A DNA stretch of 29,551 bases, taken from NCBI GenBank assembly GCA_001931875.2, contig MSJH02000690.1, positions 1 to 29,551 on the forward strand, in the 5' to 3' direction. Below the pieces are notes generated by a model. The model was not told the DNA's origin, searched no databases, and saw only the letters and a list, made by a program, of their open reading frames with translations. The translations under genes were made by a program, and so were the position numbers. This document shows positions 1 through 9,959 of the stretch, piece by piece. Each line of letters opens with the position of its first letter. The first letter of the stretch is position 1. Source of the DNA: Byssochlamys sp. IMV 00236. Lineage: Eukaryota; Ascomycota; Eurotiomycetes; Eurotiales; Thermoascaceae.

Positions 1-389
1 TCTATCTTTTTACAAAATATATTTAGGACCTTATCTCTATAAAGAGAGAAGAGTAAGTAAGGCTATAAATTTATACCTTATTTAAGGATTAAGCATTTTA
101 GTAATATAATATAGAGCTATCTAATTTTAAGCGAGATAATCTAAGAGAATAACTAATTAATAACGCTTAAATTCTATTACTATTATAATATTTTAAAATA
201 AATATAGTAATAGCAATATAAGAACTTAAGCAATTAAATTATTTAATAATTAAGGTTAGGAATAGTATAATACTATAAGTATTTATATAAATAATTATCT
301 GACTCTATAAGGCTATTAATATATCTAGTTTATATAACTAGCTACTATCTGTATAGAATAAATTTGCGCCTAGTCTTTATAAAGATATT
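1..389. other. AT-rich stretch with no recognisable content
   Basis: I read this segment in all six frames and recognise no domain, RNA gene or repeat. It has the same TpA-rich composition as the rest and is probably transposon-derived. Confidence 0.5.
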
Positions 390-830
390 ATTTATCTTAA
401 GGAATATATAATATTAGCGTAATTTATTAACTCTATTAATAATGCCTTTATTATTTAATAAGACTAAGCTAATTTAGAGAGGACTTAATTAAGACTGTAA
501 TATTAATATAATTATCCTAGTTATTAATATAGCTATTAGACACAGTAATTTTATTAGATATTATTTTAGCTATTTTCTAGGAACTAATAATAAGATTACT
601 ATTATTATAGTAATTAAAGACAAGCCCTGAGGCTACGCTACGCGTATCCCTTACAGACTTTGTAGCCAGCCAGTTGATATAGACTTAAAGCTATTACTAT
701 TACCTTTTTAGATCTATATTAGTATATAAGAGCTTTACGCTTAGATTTAGATAGAGAATTTAGAGGTATTAGATATAATCCCGGGGGCCCTAAACCTAAA
801 TCCCGTAAATGAATTAAGCAGTTATATAAT
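390..830 (+). pseudogene. Unrecognised, relatively little-mutated coding-like stretch
   Basis: A plus-strand frame can be followed for about 145 codons, interrupted mostly by TAA and TAG and by one TGA at about 627-629. From about 600 to 830 the sequence is clearly richer in G and C than its surroundings and keeps CpG-rich runs (630-650) and a GGGCCC site near 784. The conceptual peptide there contains a run KDKPxGYATRIP and then CSQPVDIDLKAI. I do not recognise the family. The minus strand of the same segment is also fairly open, so the coding strand is not certain. It may belong to a transposon outside the gypsy and copia groups, or to a gene fragment captured and only partly degraded. Confidence 0.3.
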
Positions 831-935
831 TAAAAGAATCCCTTTATTCTATACTTTAAAGCAATTAGCCTTAAGACCTATATAATACCTATAATTTTAG
901 TATTATAGTAGTAATATGCCTTGCTTTAGGCTTCA

Positions 936-1205
936 GAATTTTGATATTTGCATATATAGTTGTTGTGCGTATCTGTACCGGCTTAGCATATACATTTAGC
1001 CAATAATATAAGCCGGAGGTTAGCGGGTCTAAGATGTTTTGATGTTCGCACCTGTAGTCAGTATATATAACTATACCGGCTTAATATAGCTAATTAGAGG
1101 ACCTAAAAGTTAGCAGGTCTAAAAAGTTTTAATGTTCTCACAGATAGTTATTATGCGCAACTATACTAACTTAGCATTTACTCTTAGCTAATAAGAGGCC
1201 TTAAA
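936..1205. repeat. Tandem repeat, period about 90-98 bp, nearly three units
   Basis: Three similar units follow one another. The marker TTTTGATNTTNGCA starts at 939 and at 1037, and a diverged form starts at 1127, giving steps of 98 and 90 bases. A second marker, CTRTACCGGCTTA, is seen at about 975 and 1071, and as CTATACTAACTTA at about 1161. A third, GTTAGCGGGTCTAA, is seen at 1019 and as GTTAGCAGGTCTAA at 1109. Most differences between units are transitions, as RIP would produce, with small length changes. Such minisatellites occur in LTRs and untranslated leaders of fungal retrotransposons, so this may be the remnant 5' end of element A, but I found no second copy at the far end of that element. 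Confidence 0.75.
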
Positions 1206-1559
1206 TCCCTACAGGCTTCTGCACAGTTGGTTATATTGCATAAATATAGAGCTTATCTAAGCGAATCTAATTGGCCTAAGAGACTTAAGGGGATCTAATT
1301 AGCCTAACGCGCTTTGCGCTTAAGTTTTATAATATTTACTTAGATTTACTTAGATAACCCTTTAATTAAACACTATTATTATAATAATAGTCTCTTAATA
1401 TAAGGCCCGCAGCTAATACTCTATAAGATTAGATAAGATATTATATTAATAAAAGAGATAGAAGAAACTACTAAAGTAGTTATTTACCTGTCTTCTTTTA
1501 ATAATTATATAGCTAATCTTAGCAGCTATTTATTATAAGACTGTAATTAGCAAATACTT
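1206..1559. other. Spacer with small palindromes, possible leader of element A
   Basis: No coding remnant is recognised here. The segment holds two copies of a 15-base phrase like GATCTAATTAGCCTAA (near 1264 and 1291), the GC palindrome GCGCTTTGCGC at 1309-1319, and a perfect 18-bp AT palindrome at 1373-1390. Its position just upstream of the coding remains of element A would fit an LTR or untranslated leader, but I could not pair it with a 3' LTR. Confidence 0.4.
1373..1390. repeat. Perfect 18-bp AT palindrome
   Basis: CTATTATT followed directly by ATAATAATAG reads the same on both strands over 18 bases. In a region this AT-rich it may be chance. Confidence 0.5.
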
Positions 1560-1569
1560 AATAATATAT

Positions 1570-2580
1570 ATATAATGCGCATATTAAAGAATTATTATAA
1601 GAGTTTTTAAATTAGTCTGCCCTTATATTACTAGAGTTATCTAAAAATAATAGCTATAAAGAGGGATTCTATTATAGAATCTATTATATATAGTATAATA
1701 AGAGTAACTTTAAGGCTATAGATTTAAAAAATAAGTTATTAAAATATATTAAGGAGAGAGATAATAATATAATTAATAATACTAGGTATTTTATATATTA
1801 TATCTAGCCAGAGGCTCCTAAAGAGTATTATATTTATACTTACTTTTTTATATTTAATAATAACCTATATTATTATTTTAAGATAATAGAATTTAAATAT
1901 ACTTTATTAAGCAATATATTCTAACTATTATTCTTAATAGTAGAATAAGAGAACTAAATAGCTAAAAAAAGGCAGCTTAATAGATTTTAAAGCTAATAAT
2001 ATAGGTATTAAAGGTATCTTAATAGATCCTATATTAGGGGGAATATAAGATTAAATATTATTATAATACTCTGCAATAAGATTAAGCTCTAAAGAGGTTA
2101 ATTAAATTAGTAACTAGATTATTAGGTTAAAGGACTTAATAAGATAGTTTATTAAGGAAACTATAGGCCAGTTATTTACTATAATAGAATATTATATTAT
2201 TAAAATAAATAATACTATTATTAATATAATTAATTTTCCCTAAGTTATATTATTAATAGTATCTAACTATCTATAAGTATAAGCAGGCTATATCTTTAAG
2301 AGATAGTATTATACTAGGATAAATACTTATATTACTGGCTTAAAATAGTCTAATATAATCTACCTTAATAATAATTACTTAATAATAGTTATTAATAGAT
2401 AGTTTTAAAAAAATAAGCACTCTATATTCTGCTTTAAGATATTATAGAGATTATAATTTATAATATAGGAGGTATTATCTTATTATCTATATAATTTATC
2501 TAGCTTTAGTTAGAGCTACTAATAATAATTAAAGGATAATAAGTTAAAGCAGTTTTAAATATTAAGATATATCTTATTAA
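1570..2580 (+). pseudogene. Gag-position region of element A, family not recognised
   Basis: A coding-like frame runs through TAA and TAG stops for several hundred bases upstream of the protease, with coherent peptide pieces such as QPEAPKEYYIYTYFFIF (about 1805-1855). After about 2100 a second frame with an SxEVNQISN-like run takes over, so at least one frameshift is present. Position alone suggests gag and the linker before protease. I see no CCHC zinc knuckle and cannot match it to a gag family by eye. Confidence 0.4.
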
Positions 2581-2589
2581 TAGCCTTAA

Positions 2590-3120
2590 AGCTAATATAT
2601 TTTTAGGAAATAATATTTTAGGCCCTTATAATTTTATTTTTTATATAAGAATAGGTATAGCAGTTATTAAAGCTTATAAAGAGATAATTTTACTAATTAT
2701 AATTATAGCTAAACTTAGATATTAAATATTTTATTTACTCTATATCTTATAATATATTATTATTCTACTATAATTAAGTATTTAACTTCTTATATAGATA
2801 AAAGATACCTTAGGCACTAATAGAGATTATTTTTTTAAACCTTGCTATATATATATAGCATTATTCGCACATATTATTAATATTAATATTATTTTTATCT
2901 AAGTATTTAATATATCTGACTAATCTTAGGCTATTTTAAAAAAGATATACTTAGGCTTATTAATAAAGCTTTATAATATTAATATATTTTTCCTAGACTT
3001 AGTAATAATATCTCTTATATAGTGCTTATAAATTACAATTAATAATCTTATATCTAAAGCTAAATTTAAGGGCAATAATAGTAATATATTAAATATACTA
3101 TAAATTAATATTAATAATAT
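2590..3120 (+). pseudogene. Protease-domain remnant of element A
   Basis: The conceptual peptide begins with a phrase like FLGNNxLGPYNFIFYI (2607-2660), the C-terminal flap of the retroviral-type aspartic protease of fungal gypsy elements, where an I/LLGxDxLGP motif precedes the linker to RT. It continues with a TLGTNRDYFFKP phrase (about 2808-2852), matching the DRDYLFEP linker usual in this family, and an ILKKIYLGLL phrase (about 2935-2965). The catalytic DSG part should lie just upstream and is not clear. Several stops interrupt the frame. Confidence 0.65.
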
Positions 3121-3399
3121 TAAATATAATAAAGGTTATATTAAACCTTTATTTAAGATAATACAGCATCTAAATAAAGAATAGAAGATATTATATAGTT
3201 ATTATTTATAATAACTAGGATATAATAGAATATCTATAAAATATTATAAATACTTATAATATCTAATAAGATAAAAGTTTTATTAATATCTTTAAGGATT
3301 AATAGATAAAAATTTTTTTTAAAAAAAAATAAGAATTATAACTCTTATAGTAATATAAAGTCTATCTATTAAGATTTATAGATAGAAAAGTAGTTAATA

Positions 3400-4160
3400 A
3401 GATATTTAATAAGCTTTATTAATAAAGTCAGATAAAATAAGTATAAGATTATATATTTAATAGCTATTCTATTTTTATAATCTAAAAAATTATTAAGAAG
3501 GATAAATATTAAATATATAAGAATTATATTATTATAGATATTTATTCCTTAAACTAAAAAATTAAATTAGATATTTATCTAATTCTGCTTTAGGATAATA
3601 TCCTCGCAATAATTAAAGATTATAAATATATCTTAGTCTTTAATATAGTATTATTTTTCTATTAATAGAGAGTATTTAGCCCTTATAAAATAAGATTTAT
3701 AGTTATTATATATTAAAGTTAAAAGATTTTTAATATTATTATTATAAGATTCTATAATATATCTCTTTATATATAATAATTAATAGACTTTTATTTATAA
3801 AAGCTATATAAGTTTATATAAATTTATATTAATAACCTTATTATTATATCTTAAATATTAAGAGAATATAAATAATATCTATATATTATTTTCTCTATTC
3901 TTTAAAATCTAAATATTACTCTTAATTCTAAAAAGTTATAAGATTTTTATTAATTACTCTACTTAGATACTATATTAATATATTTAATATAATATACCTC
4001 TAAAAAAATAAAGGCTATTTTAAACTTACCCTTCTTTATAATATTAAAAGATTTTAAATACTTTCTTATATTAACTAGATAGTTTAAATAATATATTTTA
4101 AGATATATAATTATTGCAGGACTATTATAAGATAAGAAGACTTTATTATTTTAATTAAGC
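3400..4160 (+). pseudogene. Reverse transcriptase remnant of element A
   Basis: This would copy the element's RNA into DNA. The active-site phrase reads YINNLIIIS at 3825-3851, where functional relatives have YxDD; both aspartates are now asparagine (GAY to AAY, a typical RIP change). Around it are the expected neighbours: an NSALGxYPR phrase (about 3580-3605), LREYKQYLYxIFSILxNLNITLN-type residues after the active site (3858-3930), and the thumb/connection phrase FKQYILRYIIIAGPL (4082-4127). The length from fingers to thumb is normal for Ty3/gypsy RT. Many TAA/TAG codons interrupt the frame. Confidence 0.8.
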
Positions 4161-4249
4161 CCTATAAAAAATAAAATATATAATAAGTTTATTACTAATA
4201 TAATATTATCTTAATTATTTAAGAAAGAATTATCTATATTTTAGAATAT

Positions 4250-4810
4250 AAAGCAATACTTTAAGGATATTTTTTTTACTTATTTTTCTGCAGACTATTT
4301 ACTTTATATTAATCTTAATATAGTAGGAGATTTAGAAGTAAATATAAAAAGATATAGACTTATAGCTATAGTATATTACTTTTATAGCAATAATAATATA
4401 ATAAAAGATAGTAAATATTTATCTATTAATAGCTTATCTGCTAAGGTAACTTTAAATTAGCTATATATATAGCTAGTGCTATTCTTTTCTAGATAATTAA
4501 ATATTATAAAGATAAATTACTAGCTAATTAAGTTAGAAGTTATATATTTTATCTAAATGCTGAGAAAGATATAATACTTAATTAAAGCAGCTAAAAATCC
4601 TATTATAGTCTATATTAATTATAGCATAATATTAGTAATTATATAATAGATCTCCCTAAAATTAATATTAATAAAATATATAAATCTATAATTTATCCTT
4701 ATAAGTTAATATATTTAATAATTTTATTTATGCATTTTTTATAAGCTAGGAAAGATAAATATAATCCTAGATATACTCTTATATTTACCCTCTATTATAA
4801 AGGAACTAGA
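4250..4810 (+). pseudogene. RNase H remnant of element A
   Basis: The RNase H domain removes the RNA strand after copying. The segment follows the RT connection and starts with LLYINLNIVGDL (about 4297-4335), which corresponds to the usual first-aspartate motif LDASGD with the acidic residue changed to Asn. Further on it shows an FFSRxLNIIKINY phrase (about 4483-4520) matching the conserved SRxLxxAExNY block. It ends near 4795 with YKLGKINIILDILLYLP, matching the KPGKxNxxxDALSRLP end of gypsy RNase H. Stops occur throughout. Confidence 0.75.
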
Positions 4811-5379
4811 TATACTATTATTAAAAGATATAGGCAATCTTATAGTATTTTATAATTATATAAGGATAAGCTTATATAATATAGCTAGAAGATATCTTAA
4901 TAGTTTAAAAAGATCCCTATATATAGGTATAAGAGTTAATTATAGGATAGTAAATAAGGTATATAAGATAATAATAGGGGATTATAACCTAAGATAAATA
5001 AGCTATAATGTATATTCTGCCAGCCTTAACCCCTAGGATAATTCTCTAGATAATAGAGTATAAGGGATAGATAATTTAAATTACTAAACAAATAATAAGG
5101 CTATAATAATATAAGATATTTAAAGGTTTAGCCTAGATAGTATTATATATCCTAATAATATTAAGTTTACTATATTACTTATTAAAGTTAATTAGAACTT
5201 AAAAAATAGGCTTAGGGCTAAATACGCTAAAGATACTAAATAGGCAAGAATTATATAGATAATATAAATAAATAATAATATAATACTCCCCTATAAAATA
5301 GCTAATAAACTCTTATACTTATTAGATTATTATAATAGCTAAATATATCTCTATATTCTAAAATCTATAATAGTAGAGA

Positions 5380-6110
5380 TCTTTTAACTCGCCTATAATA
5401 AAGCTAGATATTCTGGTTTTAATAGAATAATAGATTAGCTTAATAAACTTATAATCTATAAAGATGTTAAATTGCTATAATAATATATTAAGCACTGCCT
5501 TAAATATATAGTAAACTATATAAGATATTATTGCCTATATAGGTCTCTATAATTTATTTTAATCTTATTTATATTATTCTATATAATTATAATTGATTTT
5601 ACATTTAATCTGGTAATCTTATAAAATAATAATTATAATTATTATATATTAGTAATATATAAGTTCTTAAAGTATATTATCTTTATTCTAAGTATTATAA
5701 CCTAAATAATATAATAATAGAGAATTACTTTATTAGATTAATTGGGCTTTAGCAATTAAAGACTTTCTTATAAAATTATCTCTAACTGTAATACTAAGTT
5801 TCTATTTAATTTATAGTGAGTAATTTTTAATAAGCTTAATATTAAGCTTCTTTATTTTACTACTTATTATCTGCAAATAGATAAATAATTAGAAAGAATT
5901 AATTAATAAGTAGAAATTGCTCTATAATATCTATTATTAGGACTAAAATATTTAGATAATTAGCTAGTAATATTACTAGTTCTTTAAGAAGCTATAAATG
6001 CGATAATTAGCATAATAATAAAGTATTCTCTATATTAGCTTATATTTAGTCTTAAGCTACTAATTATTATCAGGTAGCTAAATAATAATATTTAGAGATA
6101 GAGCTTTATA
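5380..6110 (+). pseudogene. Integrase remnant of element A (DD35E)
   Basis: Integrase inserts the DNA copy into the genome. An HHCC-type zinc region is seen at about 5400-5520, ending with HCLKY from the CPxC pair. The first catalytic Asp survives in IDF at about 5591-5599. The second reads ISNCNTKF, with Asn (codon 5784-5786) where relatives have the Asp of SDRD. The Glu survives at 5892-5894 in LERIN. Second Asp position to Glu is exactly 36 codons, the DD35E spacing. Several in-frame TAA/TAG codons make it non-functional. Confidence 0.82.
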
Positions 6111-6509
6111 AATTATATTAATACCTAAGAGGTAATTAATATTGCAATAATAAATATAAAATACTATTATAATAGATATTATTAGCCTATATAGTTTTAG
6201 CCTGGGGAAAGAGTATATTTATATTTATATTAGGGATATTTAATCCTATCTGTAATATTATTTAAATATAAATTATCTTAGCAATATATTAGGCTGTTTA
6301 TAATTAAAAAATATATAAATAAGCTCGCATATTAATTAGATTTACTCCCTTATTAGCATATTTATAATATTATTTTTATTACTTATCTTAAGCCTACCCT
6401 TAATAAAGATAATCCCTTTAGATATATAATGCCTTTATTTAAATCTTTATAATTTAATAATAATAGAATTAGCGAGTTTAAAATTAAAATACTTCTAAGA
6501 AAATATATT

Positions 6510-6655
6510 AGATATTGTTATAAATAATACTTTATTAAATATCTTATTTAGTAAAAGAGATTTAGGCCAGAATATAATATATAGTATAATATTATTGACC
6601 TCAAAAATGCTAAGGAGCTTATTAAGGAATATAAGAATCGGCGATAAAAGTAGAG
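6510..6655 (+). pseudogene. Chromodomain remnant at the integrase C-terminus of element A
   Basis: The frame reads YFIKYLI, then RFRPEYNI*YNIIDLKNA, then KELIKEYKNRR. This matches the chromodomain block of fungal chromoviruses, where an aromatic-rich YLVxxxGxxPExxxWY motif leads into a DLxNAxELIxxYE helix. The conserved Trp codon has become TAG. A chromodomain reads methylated histone H3 and steers integration into heterochromatin. Confidence 0.7.
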
Positions 6656-6884
6656 GCTATAAGGTTTATATATATTTCAGATTATTATATTTTAGACTAA
6701 AATTATATAATAAGGAGCTGCAGCGTAAATGCTGCTTTATTTTTTTAACTAAGGGCATATGTTATAGATAAAAGGTGCAGATACAGCATAATAGACTATA
6801 CTGCCTTTATTCTGCCGGGTAACCGGGCATATATTATATTTTAGCTAGCTATAGAACTTAGAGAATTTAACCTTCTTACTTCTA
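6656..6884. other. Less-mutated spacer, likely 3' end of element A and/or start of B
   Basis: No protein remnant is recognised. A purine run AAGGAGC (6712-6718) could be the polypurine tract of element A. A perfect hairpin GCAGC-6-GCTGC lies at 6720-6735, a phrase GGGCATATNTTATA occurs at 6753-6766 and 6824-6837, and CCGGGTAACCGGG lies at about 6814-6826. The patch is richer in GC than its flanks. I looked for a partner upstream of element A and found none, so calling it an LTR is not supported. Confidence 0.4.
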
Positions 6885-7515
6885 TAATGTCTTATATTAC
6901 TTATTAATAAAAAGGATTTTAAATTTAATAACTAGCTATTATAGATTAAAAATAAGCTAAAAATAAATATTAATTATTATAGAAATAAATATCTTTATAT
7001 TATATATATTTAGAGTCGCCTAGGTAAAAAGGCTATAGCTTATATGTCTCTAAAGTTTTATAAAAACTTAAGTCCCCCCTTTTAAACAGTTAAGGAGATA
7101 TTTAATTATATTTAGGCTATATTTTATAACTTAAACTATTAATAAAATATAAAATACTAGTTTACTAATTTATATATAAAGATATATTAGAAATATAATA
7201 ATTTCTTTATAGTTTATAAAACTAGTAAGTAAGATAAGTACTAATATTAGAATTACTAAATTAAAATATATAATAAGATTACTCTTTCTCTTAGAAGTCT
7301 TATTATTAGTTAGTATTACTATATCTAGGATTTTAATAATTTTAAGGATACTTATTATTAAGCTATATATATATATTAAAGGAATAATAAAGAAAGATAA
7401 TTATAAGCCGGCTAAAATAAGAATTTAAATACTAGAACTTCTTCCTAGATTTTATTTAACTAGCCTAATAGTATTTTTTTACTCTTAAAATTAGTAAATC
7501 TTCTATTATTAATTT
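6885..7515 (+). pseudogene. Gag (capsid-region) remnant of fragment B
   Basis: The conceptual peptide starts in phase with an IDYYRNKYLYIIYIQSRL phrase (about 6970-7015), then GKKAIAYM and YKNLSPPFK (about 7025-7085), then a region like EIFNYIQAIFY and finally YYYIQDFNNFKDTYYQAIY (about 7315-7370). This pattern of an RL-G-A core, a linker and an FxDF helix is that of the retrotransposon gag family common in ascomycete Ty3/gypsy elements. It assembles the virus-like particle that packages element RNA. The nucleotide sequence is repeated at 20730-21275 with mostly transition differences. Confidence 0.72.
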
Positions 7516-7923
7516 TCAGTGCCCCTAGAGGCTCTAGTAGTAATCGCCCGCGCTAGTAGCTAGCTTAATTAGTAGAGTAATAGCCAGATAGATTAGTTCA
7601 GCTCAGCCCTTAAATAGTTCCTTAATTAAGTATCATTATTAGCTCTAAGAGGTTATAAGCCTAGATTTACAGGTAGAAGACTAAAAGAAGTAAATAACTA
7701 TTTCGACTATTATATAATTATAAGGCATAGAGATTGCTAGTTGTCTCTAATTACTAGGCTAAAATATATTTTTAAAGATTACAGAAGTTCTATTAAGATA
7801 TTTAAACTGCGGAGATTTTTATAAAATCCCCTTATCTAAGAGGGGTATATTAGATCTAGCTAAGACTAAACCTTTAAGAAGTTCTCCTTTTTAATTAAGT
7901 CGTCTAAACTTCTAATATTAATT
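7500..7923 (+). repeat. 409-bp segment between 15-bp direct repeats in gag B, absent from element C
   Basis: CTTCTATTATTAATT at 7500-7514 and CTTCTAATATTAATT at 7909-7923 differ at one base. In related element C the corresponding place (minus strand of 12456-12470) has only one copy of this phrase and lacks everything between. Either C lost the segment by recombination between the short repeats, or B gained it with a target duplication. The segment is visibly richer in GC near 7530-7560 and contains a phrase with Cys and His (about 7700-7733) that might be a damaged zinc knuckle. Confidence 0.7.
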
Positions 7924-7945
7924 ATAAGATTCTTATAAAAAAAGA

Positions 7946-7996
7946 GAAGTATTTTTTTATAAATAAAGGGTTATCTTATTATAAACTGCCCCTTAA
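7946..7996 (+). pseudogene. CCHC zinc-knuckle remnant of fragment B
   Basis: The end of the motif reads GYLIINCPL at about 7968-7996, aligning with the equivalent part of the knuckle in element C (12388-12429 minus). The His is Tyr (CAT to TAT) and the last Cys is intact. The first half is out of frame by small indels relative to C. The knuckle binds element RNA during packaging. Confidence 0.6.
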
Positions 7997-8119
7997 AGAA
8001 AATAATAGCGGAGATAAAGAATTTAAAGCTAGAAAAAAAGGATAATAAATAATACTTAGAAAAAGCTAATTTTTAGGCTAAGATTTTTATCTAGGGGTTA
8101 ATAAAAAATTAATAGAGAT

Positions 8120-8470
8120 TAACTTTAGTTGCCTTTTAAATAGTAATTATCTTATTAAGCTTAGCTTAATTTATAAGAATAGATATAATATTAAGTTCTT
8201 TATTTTATTAGATTCTAGAATAAATAGGCTCTATTTCCTTAATAGCTTATTAATCTTATTAATTATCTAATTTTTAAATATCTTATTAAAACTTTTAAGC
8301 TAATTTATATTTATTAATAGTTATAATAATAGAACTGAAAAATAAATAGACTATATATTTATTACCGATTTAAAGATTAATAAGAGAATTTATTTAAATC
8401 TTCTTATATTAATTATTAATCTAAGTTATTATAATTTAATTCTTAGATAAAAATAAATAGCTAAAGAGTT
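8120..8470 (+). pseudogene. Aspartic protease remnant of fragment B
   Basis: The frame reads KFFILLDSRINRLYF (about 8189-8233), matching the catalytic LxDSGA motif of fungal gypsy proteases with the Gly replaced. It continues with an INSYNNR phrase (about 8315-8338), matching the KGYDGR block, and LNLLILIINLSYYNLILR (about 8395-8450), matching the NxPxLxxDLxxHDLILG flap strand. It cleaves the Gag-Pol polyprotein. The reverse complement of 11930-12290 carries the same protease at roughly 85 percent nucleotide identity by eye. Stops and substitutions make it dead. Confidence 0.75.
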
Positions 8471-8645
8471 TATCTTTCTAGATATTTAAAACTAATAATT
8501 AATTTAGCTATATAATAATTTATAGACTTATTACTTTAAATAAAAGCTAATTACTATTAAGGAGAATTTAATAAAGCTATCTCTAAATCTTAAGTATTAA
8601 TAAAATACTAGTACAAGAGATTAATAAATAGAGAAATAAATTTAA

Positions 8646-8702
8646 TCGGCCCTTAATATTAAGACCGCGCTGCGCGCAGTCCCGCTATCTTAACGCGAAT
8701 AC
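8646..8702. other. GC-rich CpG island-like patch
   Basis: A short patch keeps CCGCGC, the perfect palindrome CTGCGCGCAG at 8670-8679, CCCGC and ACGCGA. It is a striking exception to the AT-rich surroundings. It probably survived because its cytosines sit in CpG or CpC steps, not the CpA steps that RIP prefers. In fragment B it falls in the linker after protease. Confidence 0.6.
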
Positions 8703-8844
8703 TTAGCTTAATATAAATCTATATAAAATCTATTACTTTTTAAAGCTTTTAAACCTATTAAATCTAATTAATTGCTAAATTAAATATAGTACTATATAGA
8801 ATAAGACCCCTCTTAATTAGTCTATATTTTTAAAGCTACTTTCC

Positions 8845-9090
8845 GCGGCTTAATTACCTGCTTAAGCTTAATTATTACTTGCTTTTATTTAGACTTTAAC
8901 TTCTATAATACCTTCTTATTACTATTCTTAAATATTTATAATTAAATATAATCTATATTATATTTTATTATAATACCTCTATATTATAGAACTCTTTTAA
9001 ATACTCTAGTATAAACTTAATAGGCTAATTATATCTTAGCTAAGGCTTTAAGCTCCTTTTATATTTAGTTTATAATATAAGACTAAATAA
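8845..9090 (-). pseudogene. Integrase tail of element C, possible chromodomain
   Basis: On the minus strand a phrase like VFKRVLQYRGI and then IFKNSNKKVL*KLK can be read. This resembles the end of fungal chromovirus chromodomains, where a DSR-Y-RLQYRVKW core precedes a NFKNSP-KL helix. The core aromatic residues are not clear and there are several stops, so the domain call is tentative. It follows the integrase core at the expected distance. Confidence 0.4.
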
Positions 9091-9720
9091 TACTGCCCTT
9101 TAATAGTTTTTAAAGCCTGCTAGTAAAGTAATTTAAATTAAATTTAAGCTAAAGTAAATACTATTTAAACTGTTTAAATTATAAATTCTTAGGTTAATAT
9201 AGCTATTATAAAATTAACTATTAAAAGATAATTTAACTAGTTATTTTAATAATACTTAATATAGAGCTAAAGTTTTTAAGCTATATATTAATTTAAAACC
9301 TTTATCTAGCTATTTATTTAAAAATATATAGCTAAAAAAAGCTTTAACTTAATCTTTAATAGTAAATAAAATTTATCTTAGAAGTCTAAAATAAATTATA
9401 GCCCTTAATTAAAAATTATTATATTAAGAGCGCTCTTATAATAATAGATATATTTAAAGAAAATTTTAGCTATAATTTATACTATAGCTATATTATAATA
9501 AGGAATTAAAATAAAATATTTATTAAAATAATTAATTATAGTAAATATTATATTATAGTTATACTTATCTTTTAAAGAAAAATTAGAAATCTATTAAGAT
9601 ATATTATTATAGTTATTTAAGAATAAGTAATAGTTAAAATAACTCTAGTAGAGAGTTTTAAGGGTTCTTAATTTAATAGTAAGTTAAATAATTATTAATA
9701 TATTAGTTAATAAAACTAGT
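9090..9720 (-). pseudogene. Integrase remnant of element C (DD35E)
   Basis: The minus strand reads a core with NYFNKYFILIPY in the first half (from the VDRFSK-type block), then IFN*GL*FILDF with Asn at plus 9408-9410 in place of the Asp of SDRG. Further on, NS*IKVLN has Lys at plus 9300-9302 in place of the catalytic Glu. The two positions are exactly 36 codons apart. Downstream come LYIKYYQNNQLNYLLIVNF (about 9260-9200), matching the block that usually reads YQDxWxxxLPxxxFA. Catalytic D-to-N and E-to-K changes are both RIP-type. Confidence 0.8.
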
Positions 9721-9959
9721 TATTTAAGGCTAGTAATAGCGGGACTTTATTAGTTACTATATCTTTTAGTATTTAAAATAAGCTATAAAGACTTGATAAT
9801 AAATTTTATTTAAGAGATTATATCTATAAATCTCTCTAATTAGAGATAATTAATTATTTACTATATAATAAGAGCCTATTTACTAATTAATATATAAAGC
9901 CTTTTTAACTTATACTTTTATAAAATAGTACTGGTTTAATATTTTATAGTTCTCTTTAA

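Larger units (their letters stand above)
1560..6720 (+). mobile_element. Element A: decayed Ty3/gypsy (chromovirus-type) retrotransposon
   Basis: Protease, RT, RNase H, integrase and chromodomain remnants follow one another in the canonical Ty3/gypsy order on the plus strand. The interval is a coding estimate: I could not find a pair of LTRs. The 3' end is placed at the purine-rich AAGGAGC near 6712, just after the chromodomain. Upstream, the tandem repeat at 936-1205 or the spacer after it could hold the 5' end. The element is dead: stop codons interrupt every domain and the RT active-site aspartates have become asparagines. Confidence 0.85.
6885..8840 (+). mobile_element. Fragment B: gag-protease part of a second gypsy family
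   Basis: Gag, a CCHC zinc knuckle and an aspartic protease lie in order on the plus strand, then the homology stops near 8650-8840 where inverted element C begins. RT, RNase H and integrase for this orientation are missing. The zinc-knuckle to protease part is the same family as element C on the other strand (7909-8650 aligns to the reverse complement of about 11800-12470), and its gag is repeated at 20730-21275. No LTR was found. Confidence 0.78.

Noticed and set aside
620..700. tRNA or other structured RNA in the GC-richer patch
   Set aside because: I saw no cloverleaf stems, no TTCGA loop in context and no A/B box pair.
936..1205. CRISPR array
   Set aside because: The units are about 95 bp and repetitive throughout, with no short-repeat/unique-spacer alternation and no cas genes. 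It is a tandem repeat in a eukaryotic context.
6715..6884. 3' LTR of element A
   Set aside because: The position and purine run fit, but I found no matching copy upstream of the element, so an LTR call is not supported.
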